Shown here: positions 7,967 through 15,877 of the stretch, piece after piece
How the letters are laid out: each line of letters opens with the position of its first letter
Numbering within the stretch: the stretch's first letter is position 1
Origin: Cyanobium gracile_A
Lineage (GTDB): Bacteria > Cyanobacteriota > Cyanobacteriia > PCC-6307 > Cyanobiaceae
DNA: 64,000 nucleotides
NCBI RefSeq assembly: GCF_034931305.1
Contig: NZ_JAYGHY010000011.1
Location: 1-64,000 of the forward strand
Direction of reading: 5' to 3'
Translations under genes and position numbers: made by a program
Notes under the pieces: model-generated
Told to the model about the DNA's origin: nothing
The model's input: only the letters and a program-made list of their open reading frames with translations
Database searches by the model: none

Positions 7967-8617
7967 TCAGCCTGCTTCGAAGCGTCGCTGGGCTTCCCGC
8001 TGCACGCCCCGCAGGTTGCTGGCCAGGTCCTCCTTGAGACGCTGCTCGATCAGACCGATCGGCATGCCCGGTTTGCCCTGCACGGTGAGGTCATAGAGGA
8101 GCCAGGTGCTGGTGTCGTCGATGCCCACTTGCCAGAGGCCCTGGAAGCAGCGGAAATCGCCCTCCAACATGCGGAAGGCGAGGCGGCCCTGGTCAGGCTC
8201 TTCAATGAGCTCCAGCTGCACGCGGGCACTGAAGCGCAGGCCGCAGAACTGCTGGGTGCCCACCTGCTCGAGGGCGACCTGGTTGCCGCGACGCCAGAGC
8301 TGGCGGGAACTGGCCAGGTTGGGGATGAAGCTGTCGAGGTGGTCGTAGTCGGTGAGCACCGACCAGATCCACTCGGGGGCGAGGCTGAGCCGCAACTGCA
8401 CCGCCAGACGGCGGGTGCCGTGGGGGAGCCGCTCCATCTCCTGCTGGATCGTGTCGAGGGCACAACAGGCCTCTCTGGCGACCAAGGCCTCGGGGGACGG
8501 GAGGGTCACGGGGCTGGGAAACAACGCCAGAGGCTGTGCCAAGACGGATCGGAGCTCGCTCGGGGCTTGGGGGAGGGTGGCAGCGGACGGCACCGCCAAT
8601 GGTGCGTCGGAACACAA
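7967..8617 (-). CDS. SRPBCC (START-like cyclase/dehydrase) family protein
   Basis: 216 aa from a TTG at 8617; another TTG and a GTG lie a few codons inside, so the first 10-20 residues are uncertain. After a variable N-terminus (about 60 residues) comes RRLAVQLRLSLAPEWIWSVLTDYDHLDSFIPNL, a typical opening of the polyketide cyclase/dehydrase SRPBCC fold. GLRFSARVQLELIEEP, the FRMLEGDFRCFQGLW strand and a C-terminal helix (GLIEQRLKEDLASNLRGV) follow. The fold is a hydrophobic-ligand pocket; the ligand is not evident. Plant and cyanobacterial relatives are linked to lipid or quinone handling, but that is only family context. Divergent from petH. Confidence 0.8.
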   Translation of the reverse strand: MCSDAPLAVPSAATLPQAPSELRSVLAQPLALFPSPVTLPSPEALVAREACCALDTIQQEMERLPHGTRRLAVQLRLSLAPEWIWSVLTDYDHLDSFIPNLASSRQLWRRGNQVALEQVGTQQFCGLRFSARVQLELIEEPDQGRLAFRMLEGDFRCFQGLWQVGIDDTSTWLLYDLTVQGKPGMPIGLIEQRLKEDLASNLRGVQREAQRRFEAG

Positions 8618-8691
8618 ACTAGCCCGTGTTTCCGCTTTCCGGTCAAAGAAGGCTGCCCAGGCTGCCCGAGGAGGCGTGAGGCGAGTTCTCT

Positions 8692-9897
8692 ATGATCGGC
8701 CCGATTTTCGGCACCGTCGCCCGCATGCGCGTTTCCACCGGCAAGGCCACCCAGTCCGACGGCCGCATGTTCACGGTTGTCGTCGAAGGCTTCGGCGTCG
8801 GTCTGCAGCGGCGGGCGGAACGCCGTCTCACCGTGCCCTTCAGCCAATTGCAGCGGCTGATGCAGACCATCGCCCTTCAGGGTGGTCGGATTCGGGCCAT
8901 CAACGCTGAGGAGGTCCCGGCCGGGTCCGAGCCCCAGGCCCCCTCCACCGAAGCTGCAGCCGACGCCCCGGCCGCCCCACCCACCCCCGCCAGGAAAGCC
9001 CCCGTGAGCCACGCCGACGTTCCGGTCAATCTCTACAAACCCAAGGACCCCTTCATCGGCACGGTCACCGGCAACTACAGCCTCCTGGCCGAGGGGGCCA
9101 TCGGCCGGGTCAACCACATCACCTTCGACCTGTCCGAAGGCAACCTGCACTACGTCGAGGGCCAGAGCATCGGCATCATTCCCGATGGCACCGATGCCAA
9201 CGGCAAGCCCCATAAGCTGCGCCTCTATTCGATCGCCAGCACCCGCCACGGCGACAACTGCGAGGGCGGCACGGTCTCCCTCTGCGTCCGCCAGCTCCAG
9301 TACGAGAAGGACGGCAGCACCATCAACGGCGTCTGCTCCACCTTCCTCTGCGACATCGAACCCGGCGCCAAGGTGAAGATCACCGGCCCGGTGGGCAAGG
9401 AGATGCTCCTGCCCCCCGATGAGGACGCCAACGTGATCATGCTGGCCACCGGCACGGGCATCGCCCCGATGCGGGCCTACCTGCGCCGCATGTTCGAGCC
9501 GTCCGAGCGCGCCAAGAACCCCGAGTACCAGTTCCGCGGCAAGGCCTGGCTGATCATGGGCGTCCCCAAGACCCCCAACCTCCTCTACGAGGACGACTTC
9601 CAGCGCTATCTGGCCGAGTACCCGGAGAACTTCCGCTACACCAAGGCGATCAGCCGTGAGCAGCAGAACCCCAGCGGCGGCCGCATGTACATCCAGGACC
9701 GTGTCACCGAGCACGCCGATGAGATCTTCTCCCTGATCGAGGACCCCAAGACCCACGTCTACATGTGTGGTCTGCGCGGCATGGAGCCCGGCATCGACGA
9801 GGCCATGACCGCCGCCGCCGCTGCCAAGGATCTCAACTGGAGCGAACTGCGGCCTCAGCTCAAGAAGGCCGACCGCTGGCACGTCGAGACCTACTGA
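8692..9897 (+). CDS. petH: Ferredoxin-NADP+ reductase with N-terminal CpcD-like domain
   Basis: 401 aa. Transfers electrons from ferredoxin to NADP+ at the end of linear photosynthetic electron flow. Residues about 1-68 form a CpcD-like phycobilisome-linker domain (GRMFTVVVEGFGVGLQ ... GGRIRAIN) that tethers FNR to the phycobilisome rod. An Ala/Pro-rich hinge of about 35 residues follows. The reductase core begins near residue 105 (SHADVPVNLYKPKDPF). Visible core motifs are the FAD-binding RLYSIAST, the NADP-binding ATGTGIAPMRAYLRRMF and the C-terminal ending WHVETY with the terminal Tyr that stacks on FAD. A GTG at 9004 with a good ribosome site may start the short isoform. A strong terminator follows the gene. 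Confidence 0.97.
   Translation: MIGPIFGTVARMRVSTGKATQSDGRMFTVVVEGFGVGLQRRAERRLTVPFSQLQRLMQTIALQGGRIRAINAEEVPAGSEPQAPSTEAAADAPAAPPTPARKAPVSHADVPVNLYKPKDPFIGTVTGNYSLLAEGAIGRVNHITFDLSEGNLHYVEGQSIGIIPDGTDANGKPHKLRLYSIASTRHGDNCEGGTVSLCVRQLQYEKDGSTINGVCSTFLCDIEPGAKVKITGPVGKEMLLPPDEDANVIMLATGTGIAPMRAYLRRMFEPSERAKNPEYQFRGKAWLIMGVPKTPNLLYEDDFQRYLAEYPENFRYTKAISREQQNPSGGRMYIQDRVTEHADEIFSLIEDPKTHVYMCGLRGMEPGIDEAMTAAAAAKDLNWSELRPQLKKADRWHVETY
8992..9006 (+). promoter_or_regulatory. Candidate internal ribosome binding site and GTG start for a short FNR
   Basis: AGGAAAG at 8992-8998 lies 5 nt before an in-frame GTG at 9004-9006, exactly at the hinge between the CpcD-like domain and the reductase core. Starting here would give a 297-aa protein beginning SHADVPVNLYKPKDPF, the normal size of a free FNR. 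Known in some cyanobacteria: petH yields a long phycobilisome-bound and a short free isoform by internal initiation. Its use in this organism is inferred. Confidence 0.5.
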
Positions 9898-9932
9898 TCC
9901 CGGCGGCGACCCAGCCCTTTGCCTCGCCCCCA

Positions 9933-9955
9933 AGCCCGCTTCCGGCGGGCTTTTT
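9933..9955 (+). terminator. Rho-independent terminator of petH
   Basis: AGCCCGC (9933-9939) pairs perfectly with GCGGGCT (9945-9951) around the loop TTCCG and runs into five T residues (9951-9955). It lies 36 bp after the petH stop. Confidence 0.85.
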
Positions 9956-10060
9956 CATGGGCGACGATCCGAGAATGCACACACCGGCAGGCTCCCTGCG
10001 GCGGCGATGCAGCGGGATGCCGGAGCAGCCGTTAAACCAGGGTGACCGGACGTCCTGCCC

Positions 10061-11584
10061 ATGACCGCCATCCTCACCAATCCCCTGCGGGTGGGTCTGC
10101 GCCAGGAGCGGGTGATCTCGCCCCAGTGCATCGTCATCTTCGGGGCCAGTGGCGACCTCACCCACCGCAAGCTGATCCCGGCGCTGTTCGAGCTGTTTCG
10201 CCAGCGGCGATTGCCCAGCGAGTTCGCGGTGCTCGGCTGCGCCCGTCGCCCCTGGAGCGACGAGGAGTTCCGCGACAAGATGGGCGCGGCGCTCTCCGAT
10301 GAGATCGCCGCCCATCGCACCGCCTGGGACCAGTTCGCCCAGGGGCTCTTCTATGAGCCGGTGGATCTGCAGCAGCCCGACCACCTGGTGCGTCTCGGCC
10401 AGCGGCTCGAGGGCATCGACCGGTTGCGGGCCACCCGCGGCAACCGCACCTTCTATCTCTCGGTGTCGCCGGAGTTCTATGGCAGCGGCTGCCGTGCCCT
10501 GGCCGGGGCCGGCCTGCTGGCCGATCCGGACCGCAGCCGGGTGGTGATCGAGAAGCCCTTCGGCCGGGATTACGCCAGCGCCCAGGCCCTCAACAAAGTG
10601 GTCCAGGCCTGCGCCAAGGAAAGCCAGGTGTTCCGCATCGACCATTACCTGGGCAAGGAAACGGTCCAGAACATCCTGGTGTTGCGCTTCGCCAACACGA
10701 TCTTCGAGCCGATCTGGAACCGCAACTACATCTCCAGCGTCCAGATCACCGCCGCTGAAACCGTGGGGGTGGAGGAACGGGCTGGCTATTACGAGTCGTC
10801 CGGCGCCCTGCGGGACATGGTGCAGAACCACCTCACTCAGATCCTGGCCCTGACGGCCATGGAGGCCCCCGGCCGCTTCGATCCGGAGGCGATCCGCAAC
10901 GAGAAGGCCAAGGTGCTGCAGTCGGCGCGCCTGGCCAACGAGGAGGAGGCCTGGAAGTGCTGCGTGCGGGGCCAGTACGCCGCCGGCGGCAGCATGACCA
11001 AGCCCCTGTCCGGCTACCGCCAGGAGCCGGGGGTGAACGCCAACAGCACCACCGAGACCTACGTGGCCATGAAGGTGGCCATCAACAACTGGCGCTGGCA
11101 GGGCGTGCCCTTCTATCTGCGCACCGGTAAGCGGTTGCCGAAGCGCCTCAGCGAGGTGGTGCTCACCTTCCGCGAGGCCCCGGTGCACCTCTTCGACGCC
11201 GCCGGTGGCGCCCCCACCCCCAACCAGCTGATCCTGCGTATCCAGCCCGATGAGGGCGCCGAATTCAAGTTCGAAGTCAAGGCCCCCGGCTCCGGGATGC
11301 GCAGCCGCCCGGTCGACATGGCCTTCAGCTATGACGAATCCTTCGGTGAACCCTCCGATGAGGGCTACGTCCGGCTGCTGGCCGACGCCATGCTGGGAGA
11401 TCCCACCTTGTTCACCCGCAGCGATGAGGTGGAGGCGGCCTGGCGTTTGTACACCCCGCTGCTGGCCCTGATCGAGGAATCCCCCTGGCAGCTGCCGGTC
11501 CACCCCTACGAAGCCCGCACCTGGGGGCCGGCCGCCGCCGACGGCCTCCTGGCCGATGACGGCCTGATCTGGCGCCGCCCCTGA
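10061..11584 (+). CDS. zwf: Glucose-6-phosphate 1-dehydrogenase
   Basis: 507 aa. First step of the oxidative pentose phosphate pathway: oxidises glucose 6-phosphate to 6-phosphogluconolactone with NADP+, the main source of NADPH at night. The dinucleotide-binding GASGDLTHRKLIPALF starts at residue 28. EKPFGRDYASA and the active-site RIDHYLGK (about 192-199) are intact. Two cysteines sit close together at CCVRGQY. Cyanobacterial G6PDH is controlled by thioredoxin, but I cannot say from sequence whether these are the regulatory pair. opcA follows by 70 bp on the same strand, the usual cyanobacterial arrangement. Confidence 0.97.
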   Translation: MTAILTNPLRVGLRQERVISPQCIVIFGASGDLTHRKLIPALFELFRQRRLPSEFAVLGCARRPWSDEEFRDKMGAALSDEIAAHRTAWDQFAQGLFYEPVDLQQPDHLVRLGQRLEGIDRLRATRGNRTFYLSVSPEFYGSGCRALAGAGLLADPDRSRVVIEKPFGRDYASAQALNKVVQACAKESQVFRIDHYLGKETVQNILVLRFANTIFEPIWNRNYISSVQITAAETVGVEERAGYYESSGALRDMVQNHLTQILALTAMEAPGRFDPEAIRNEKAKVLQSARLANEEEAWKCCVRGQYAAGGSMTKPLSGYRQEPGVNANSTTETYVAMKVAINNWRWQGVPFYLRTGKRLPKRLSEVVLTFREAPVHLFDAAGGAPTPNQLILRIQPDEGAEFKFEVKAPGSGMRSRPVDMAFSYDESFGEPSDEGYVRLLADAMLGDPTLFTRSDEVEAAWRLYTPLLALIEESPWQLPVHPYEARTWGPAAADGLLADDGLIWRRP

Positions 11585-11654
11585 GGCCCGGGTCAGGCCC
11601 CCTATCACCTTCCAGCTCCGCCGACCAGCGATCTCCGCCCCCTCCCGCGTCCCA

Positions 11655-12953
11655 ATGGCTCCCCAGCTCACCCTCCAGGCCCCCCTTGATCTGCCGCCCG
11701 AGGAGGTCCATCCCTACCTCCAGCGCCTCTGGACCCATGACCTGGAGGGGTCCATCGGGGCGGCCACCTTCACCCTGGTGGTCTGGGAACCCTCCTGGCT
11801 GGAGCAGCAGATGGTGCGCATCGGCCGGGTCGACGGGCCGATCACCGGCCTGCTGCGCCAGGAGCTTCTCGAGGCGGCCCGCCTGGCCCTGCCGGACACC
11901 GACCTGCCCCTCAGTACGGCGCCCATGGATCCCCGGCTGGCCTGGGCCATCGGCCAGAAGGATGGCCACCACAAGAGCCAGGACCTGCGCGGCCAGTTCG
12001 TGGAAAGCGCCATCAGCGCCCACATGCCGCGGCGGTTGATCACCCTGGCCCCCACCCTCGACCCCGGCCATCCCCTCGAGACCCTTGTGGCCGCCTACTG
12101 CCCGCTGCCGGAGGAGGGCGGCGCTGGTGCCGCCTGCGGGGATGTGGTGGTGCTGCGCGGCGGCATGGGAGCGCTGCAGCAGAGCCTCGACCTGTTCCAG
12201 ACCCTGGTGGACGAGAGCTTGCCCTGCTGGGTGTGGTGGAACAGCAGCCTGGATGAGCCCTCCGAGATGCTGGAGGCGCTGGCACCGGTTCCCCGGCGCC
12301 TGGTGATTGACAGCTCCCTGGGCGAACCGCGCCGCTGCCTCGACCTGATGCTGGCCCGGATCAGCGCCGGCCAGGCCGTCAACGATCTCAACTGGCTGCG
12401 GCTGCGCACCTGGCGGGAGTCCCTGGCCATGGTCTTCGACCCCCCGTCCCGTCGGGACGCTCTCGGCCATGTGGTGCAGCTCGACATCGACGTGGAGGGG
12501 GACCACCCGGTCAAGGGCCTGCTGCTGGCCGCCTGGATCGCCGACCGCCTGGGCTGGCACCTGGTGAGCAGCTACATGGTGGAGGTGGATGGACCGGGCC
12601 AGGGCATCACGGCGGAATTCGAACGCACCGACGGGGTGGCGGTCCAGTTCACCCTGATGCCGGTGCCCATGGGCGTACCCAAGACCCATCCCGGCGCCAT
12701 CGTCGGCATGCGGCTGATCTGTGAACCGGTGCTCCGGCCGCCCCTGTGCGTGATCCTCTGCTCGGAATCAGGGGGCTGCATGCGGCTGGAGTCGGGGGGC
12801 ATGGCGAGCATGGAACTGGCCGAGGGGGTGGTCCCCCTGCCCGAAGAGAGCGAGGAGATGGAAATGGCCCGCCTGCTGTCCGGCGGCCACGATTCCACCG
12901 CTCCGCTGCTGGCGGCGGCCGTGCCCCTGGCGGCCACCCTGCTGCCAGGCTGA
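11655..12953 (+). CDS. opcA: OpcA, G6PDH assembly/allosteric effector
   Basis: 432 aa, the usual OpcA length. In cyanobacteria OpcA promotes oligomerisation and activation of Zwf and is needed for full G6PDH activity in the dark. It opens with a Leu/Pro-rich LQAPLDLPPEEVHPYLQRLW, followed by the TLVVWEP strand and, further on, LVIDSSLGEPRRCLDLM and LAWRESLAMVFDPP-like blocks (read here as WRESLAMVFDPP). There is no enzyme motif, as expected for an effector. Its place directly after zwf is the strongest support. cobB follows by 33 bp, so the transcript may continue. Confidence 0.92.
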   Translation: MAPQLTLQAPLDLPPEEVHPYLQRLWTHDLEGSIGAATFTLVVWEPSWLEQQMVRIGRVDGPITGLLRQELLEAARLALPDTDLPLSTAPMDPRLAWAIGQKDGHHKSQDLRGQFVESAISAHMPRRLITLAPTLDPGHPLETLVAAYCPLPEEGGAGAACGDVVVLRGGMGALQQSLDLFQTLVDESLPCWVWWNSSLDEPSEMLEALAPVPRRLVIDSSLGEPRRCLDLMLARISAGQAVNDLNWLRLRTWRESLAMVFDPPSRRDALGHVVQLDIDVEGDHPVKGLLLAAWIADRLGWHLVSSYMVEVDGPGQGITAEFERTDGVAVQFTLMPVPMGVPKTHPGAIVGMRLICEPVLRPPLCVILCSESGGCMRLESGGMASMELAEGVVPLPEESEEMEMARLLSGGHDSTAPLLAAAVPLAATLLPG

Positions 12954-12986
12954 AGCGCCCCTCCCCCCCGGCGAGCCACCCACCGC

Positions 12987-14450
12987 ATGAGTTGCCTGAT
13001 CGCCGCCCCCTGCAGCGGCAGCGGCAAGACCCTGCTGAGCCTCACCCTGGCGGCCGTGGCGCGGGCGCGGGGGAAGAGCATCCAGCCCTTCAAGGTGGGG
13101 CCCGACTACCTCGACCCCCAGTTGCTGGGGGCAGTGGCGGGGCGCCCCTGCCGCAACCTCGACCCTCTGCTCTGCGGCGAGGAGTGGGTGCGGCGCTGTT
13201 ATCGCTGGCATGGCGGCCGGGCCGGGCGGGTGTTGGTGGAGGGGGTCATGGGCCTGTTCGATGGCCGTGGCTCCGGCAGCGAGGGCAGCTCCGCCGCCGT
13301 GGCCGATCTGCTGGGGCTGCCGGTGGTGCTGGTGGTGGAGGCATCACGCCAGGCCGGCAGCCTGGCGGCCCTGGTGCGCGGCTTCCGCGACCATGGCCCA
13401 CCCCGGGTGACCCTGGCCGGGGTGGTGCTCAACCGGGTCGGCAGCGACCGGCACCACCGCCTGCTCGCCGAAGCCCTCGAGGCCATCGCGGTTCCCCTGC
13501 TGGGGGTGCTGCCCAGCCACCCCAGCCTGGAACTCCCCTCCCGCCACCTGGGCCTGCTCACCCCGGGCGAGCTGGGCGACCTGGGCGAGCGCCAGCGGAT
13601 CTGGGCCCGCCTGGCCGAAGAGCACCTCGATCTGGACCGGCTCTGGCCCCTGCTGGCACCACCGGCCGGCCCGCCGGAAGGCCAGGATCCGATTCGCTGG
13701 TGCCTGGGGCAGGTCGCGCCGGAGCCACCCACCACCGTCTCCACCGCCACCCCGGCCCCCGGCCCCCTGCCCGTGGCGATCGCCAGCGACGCCGCCTTCC
13801 ACTTCCGCTACCCGGAAGCCCAGGAGCTGCTCTCGGCCTGCGGCCTGCGGCCGGTGCCCTGGAGTCCCCTGACCGATGAGCCCCTGCCGGCGGACTGCCG
13901 GGCGGTGCTGCTGCCGGGCGGCTATCCCGAGCTGCATGCCAGCCAGCTGGCGGCCGCCCGCCGCAGCCTGGAGTCCCTCGGCACCGCCGCCCGCGCCGGT
14001 GTGCCGATCGTGGCCGAATGCGGCGGCTTGTTGCTGCTGGGCCGGGAGCTGGAGGATGGCGACGGGAACCGTCACCCCATGGCCGGCCTGCTCCCCTTCA
14101 GCGCCCGTCGGGGTGCCCTCAGCCTCGGCTACCGCCAGGCCCTGCCGGGCGCGGATGGGCTGTTGGTGCGCCGAGGTGAAGTCCTCAGCGGCCATGAGTT
14201 CCATCGCTGGCAGCTGGTGGCCCAACCACCCCTGGCCGATGAGTTGGCAGCGGGGGAGGGCCTGTGGCAACTTGAAGGCTGGGGAACACCAGCGAGGATT
14301 GAAGGATGGACCACCCGGACCGTTCACGCCAGCTGGCTGCACCTCCACTGGGCTGGATGCCCGGCGATTCCCTCGAGAGTGGCGAGAGCCGCCGCCAGCG
14401 CCGTGCCGCTGCCGAGGAACGCCGTTTCGTTCAGCCCAGTCTCCGGATGA
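12987..14450 (+). CDS. cobB: Cobyrinate a,c-diamide synthase
   Basis: 487 aa. Glutamine-dependent amidation of cobyrinate side chains a and c, in corrinoid (pseudocobalamin) synthesis. The N-terminal ATP-binding domain starts with PCSGSGKTLLSL (about 8-19), and GVMGLFDG is intact. The C-terminal class I-like glutaminase domain has LPGGYPELHASQLA, the nucleophile Cys345 in AECGGLLLLGRE, and a terminal GHEFHRWQL block. CbiA is the equivalent anaerobic-pathway name. The stop overlaps the acylphosphatase start by 4 bp (ATGA). The codons past about 14300 are less typical, and the domain proper ends near VHASWLHLHW. Confidence 0.94.
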   Translation: MSCLIAAPCSGSGKTLLSLTLAAVARARGKSIQPFKVGPDYLDPQLLGAVAGRPCRNLDPLLCGEEWVRRCYRWHGGRAGRVLVEGVMGLFDGRGSGSEGSSAAVADLLGLPVVLVVEASRQAGSLAALVRGFRDHGPPRVTLAGVVLNRVGSDRHHRLLAEALEAIAVPLLGVLPSHPSLELPSRHLGLLTPGELGDLGERQRIWARLAEEHLDLDRLWPLLAPPAGPPEGQDPIRWCLGQVAPEPPTTVSTATPAPGPLPVAIASDAAFHFRYPEAQELLSACGLRPVPWSPLTDEPLPADCRAVLLPGGYPELHASQLAAARRSLESLGTAARAGVPIVAECGGLLLLGRELEDGDGNRHPMAGLLPFSARRGALSLGYRQALPGADGLLVRRGEVLSGHEFHRWQLVAQPPLADELAAGEGLWQLEGWGTPARIEGWTTRTVHASWLHLHWAGCPAIPSRVARAAASAVPLPRNAVSFSPVSG

Positions 14451-14731
14451 GTGCCACGCCCCAAGAGCGCTGGCGGATGAACGTGCGGGGGCTGGTCCAG
14501 GGGGTGGGCTACCGGGTGGGCTGCCGCCAGAAGGCCATCGACCTCGGCCTCAGCGGCTGGGTGCGCAACCGCTCCGATGGCTCAGTGGATCTGGAGGCCG
14601 AGGGGCTTCCGGACCGGCTGGAGGAGCTGCGGCTCTGGTGCGAGAAGGGGCCCCAGGGGGCCCAGGTGAGCGGTGTGAGCAGCGGCCAGGTGGCGGTGGC
14701 GGGCACCGACTGGTTCGAGATCCGCTCCTGA
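14447..14731 (+). CDS. acyP: Acylphosphatase
   Basis: 94 aa, full family length. Hydrolyses acyl phosphates such as 1,3-bisphosphoglycerate or carbamoyl phosphate. The phosphate-binding loop VRGLVQGVGYR with its catalytic Arg is followed by LGLSGWVRNRSDGSVDLEAEG with the catalytic Asn. The C-terminus ends in the expected strand (DWFEIR). The start at 14447 (ATG overlapping the cobB stop) gives a standard N-terminus; the longer open frame from 14306 belongs to cobB in another phase. The overlap suggests translational coupling to cobB, although no metabolic link is obvious. Confidence 0.93.
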   Translation: MSATPQERWRMNVRGLVQGVGYRVGCRQKAIDLGLSGWVRNRSDGSVDLEAEGLPDRLEELRLWCEKGPQGAQVSGVSSGQVAVAGTDWFEIRS

Positions 14732-14788
14732 ACGCTGGCCCGCCGGCGGCGGGACGGCACCGGAGAATGGGGGCCCCTCCCCGCAGCG

Positions 14789-15475
14789 ATGCCGACCACC
14801 AGCCTCTGGCGTGAACTGTTCGGATTCGGCCTGGCGATCAGCTTCAGCCCGCTGCACATCGGCCTGCTGCTGCTGATCCTGGTGGGACCCAGTCCGCTGC
14901 GCCGGGGAAGCTGGTTCGTGCTGGGGTGGCTGCTCACCTCCGCGGCGGCCATGGCCCTGCTGCTGAGCGTGGGCCATGGCCTGCTGCTCACCATGGAGCA
15001 GGGCACCGATCAGCGCACCGGCCTCGACCTGCTGGGGGCTGGCGGGCTGCTGGCCCTGGGCCTCAACGGCCTGCAGGGCAGCCGCGAGGAGGCTGGCCCC
15101 CCCGGCTGGACCCGCCGGCTGGACGGTTTCTGCGCCTTGCCGCTGCCGCTGCTGCTCGGCCTCAGCGCCGCCGTTCAGGTGTCCAGCCCGGATGATCTGT
15201 TTCTTTACGCCAAGTCGGCCGCCAGCCTGCTGGAGGCGGGGTTGAGTCGGCCCCGGGAGGTGCTCACCACGGGGGTGTTCAGCCTGTTCAGCGGCATCCT
15301 GCTGCTGCTGCCCCTGGCGGGGCTGGCACTGGTGGGCCAGGAGCGCCTGCGTCCCGTGCTGCAGGCGGGCAAGGACTGGCTGTTCGCCAACGCCGAGCTG
15401 ATCGTGGCGACCATCTGTTTCGTCCTGGCCGCCTACCTCGGCTGGCAGGGGATCGAGGGGCTGCGGGCCGGCTGA
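14789..15475 (+). CDS. GAP-family (Sap-like) integral membrane protein
   Basis: 228 aa with about six hydrophobic spans: near residues 8-30, 38-60, 75-90, 110-128, 158-180 and 200-220. It starts LWRELFGFGLAISFSPLHIGLLLLILVGPSPLRRG. This SP.H...LLLL pattern followed by a PxPxxxG turn is typical of the GAP/Sap family, related to LysE-type exporters. The central TRRLDGFCALPLPLLLGLSAAVQVSSPDDLFLY is consistent with the second repeat half. Family members are linked to export of small molecules or lipids; the substrate here is unknown. It follows the acylphosphatase by 57 bp. Its stop is 3 bp from the stop of the convergent small gene. Confidence 0.75.
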   Translation: MPTTSLWRELFGFGLAISFSPLHIGLLLLILVGPSPLRRGSWFVLGWLLTSAAAMALLLSVGHGLLLTMEQGTDQRTGLDLLGAGGLLALGLNGLQGSREEAGPPGWTRRLDGFCALPLPLLLGLSAAVQVSSPDDLFLYAKSAASLLEAGLSRPREVLTTGVFSLFSGILLLLPLAGLALVGQERLRPVLQAGKDWLFANAELIVATICFVLAAYLGWQGIEGLRAG

Positions 15476-15477
15476 GC

Positions 15478-15795
15478 TCAGGGACCGGCCGGGGGGTCCT
15501 CAGCCTCGAGGATCCGGCCGAGATACTTGGGATCGTGGATGGTGCCGTGCCGGGAGACGCGCAACACCCGCTCCCGTGGCAGTCCCGGCATTGACGGCCG
15601 TGAGCGCAGCCTCAGCCAGCGCCGCACCAGCACGATCACCCCCATCAGGACCGCCGCGACGAGCAGGGCTCCCACTTCGCTGCTCAGCTCGCCGCTGCCA
15701 CCGGACGCACTGGCTGCGCTCGGATCTGGAGAACCCTTGCCCGCCGGTTGGGAGGTGGCCAGCACGGGGACTGGTGCCGCCCGGGGAAGCGTCAT
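15478..15795 (-). CDS. Small single-span membrane protein, unknown
   Basis: 105 aa. A Pro/Ser/Ala-rich N-terminal 40 residues leads into one membrane span (VGALLVAAVLMGVIVLV, about 42-58). A basic stop-transfer RRWLRLRSRP and a short cytoplasmic tail (HGTIHDPKYLGRILEAEDPP) follow. I recognise no family. Other frames are open here too, so coding status rests on the span-plus-basic-flank pattern, the clean ATG start and the fit between neighbours. Confidence 0.5.
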   Translation of the reverse strand: MTLPRAAPVPVLATSQPAGKGSPDPSAASASGGSGELSSEVGALLVAAVLMGVIVLVRRWLRLRSRPSMPGLPRERVLRVSRHGTIHDPKYLGRILEAEDPPAGP

Positions 15796-15877
15796 GCCGA
15801 GAAGAAGACTCAGGGGAGGGGATCAAGACAAGAACCAACGCCCAGAGGGTAGGCGGTGGGCACGCATCAGCGCCACC

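Noticed and set aside
8609..8614. TAGCCC as a petH -10 element
   Set aside because: No matching -35 at a proper distance, so not listed as a feature.
8506..9933. A 475-aa minus-strand frame over petH
   Set aside because: Antisense shadow of petH; no motif, biased composition.
9860..11671. A 603-aa minus-strand frame over zwf
   Set aside because: Antisense shadow of a complete G6PDH gene.
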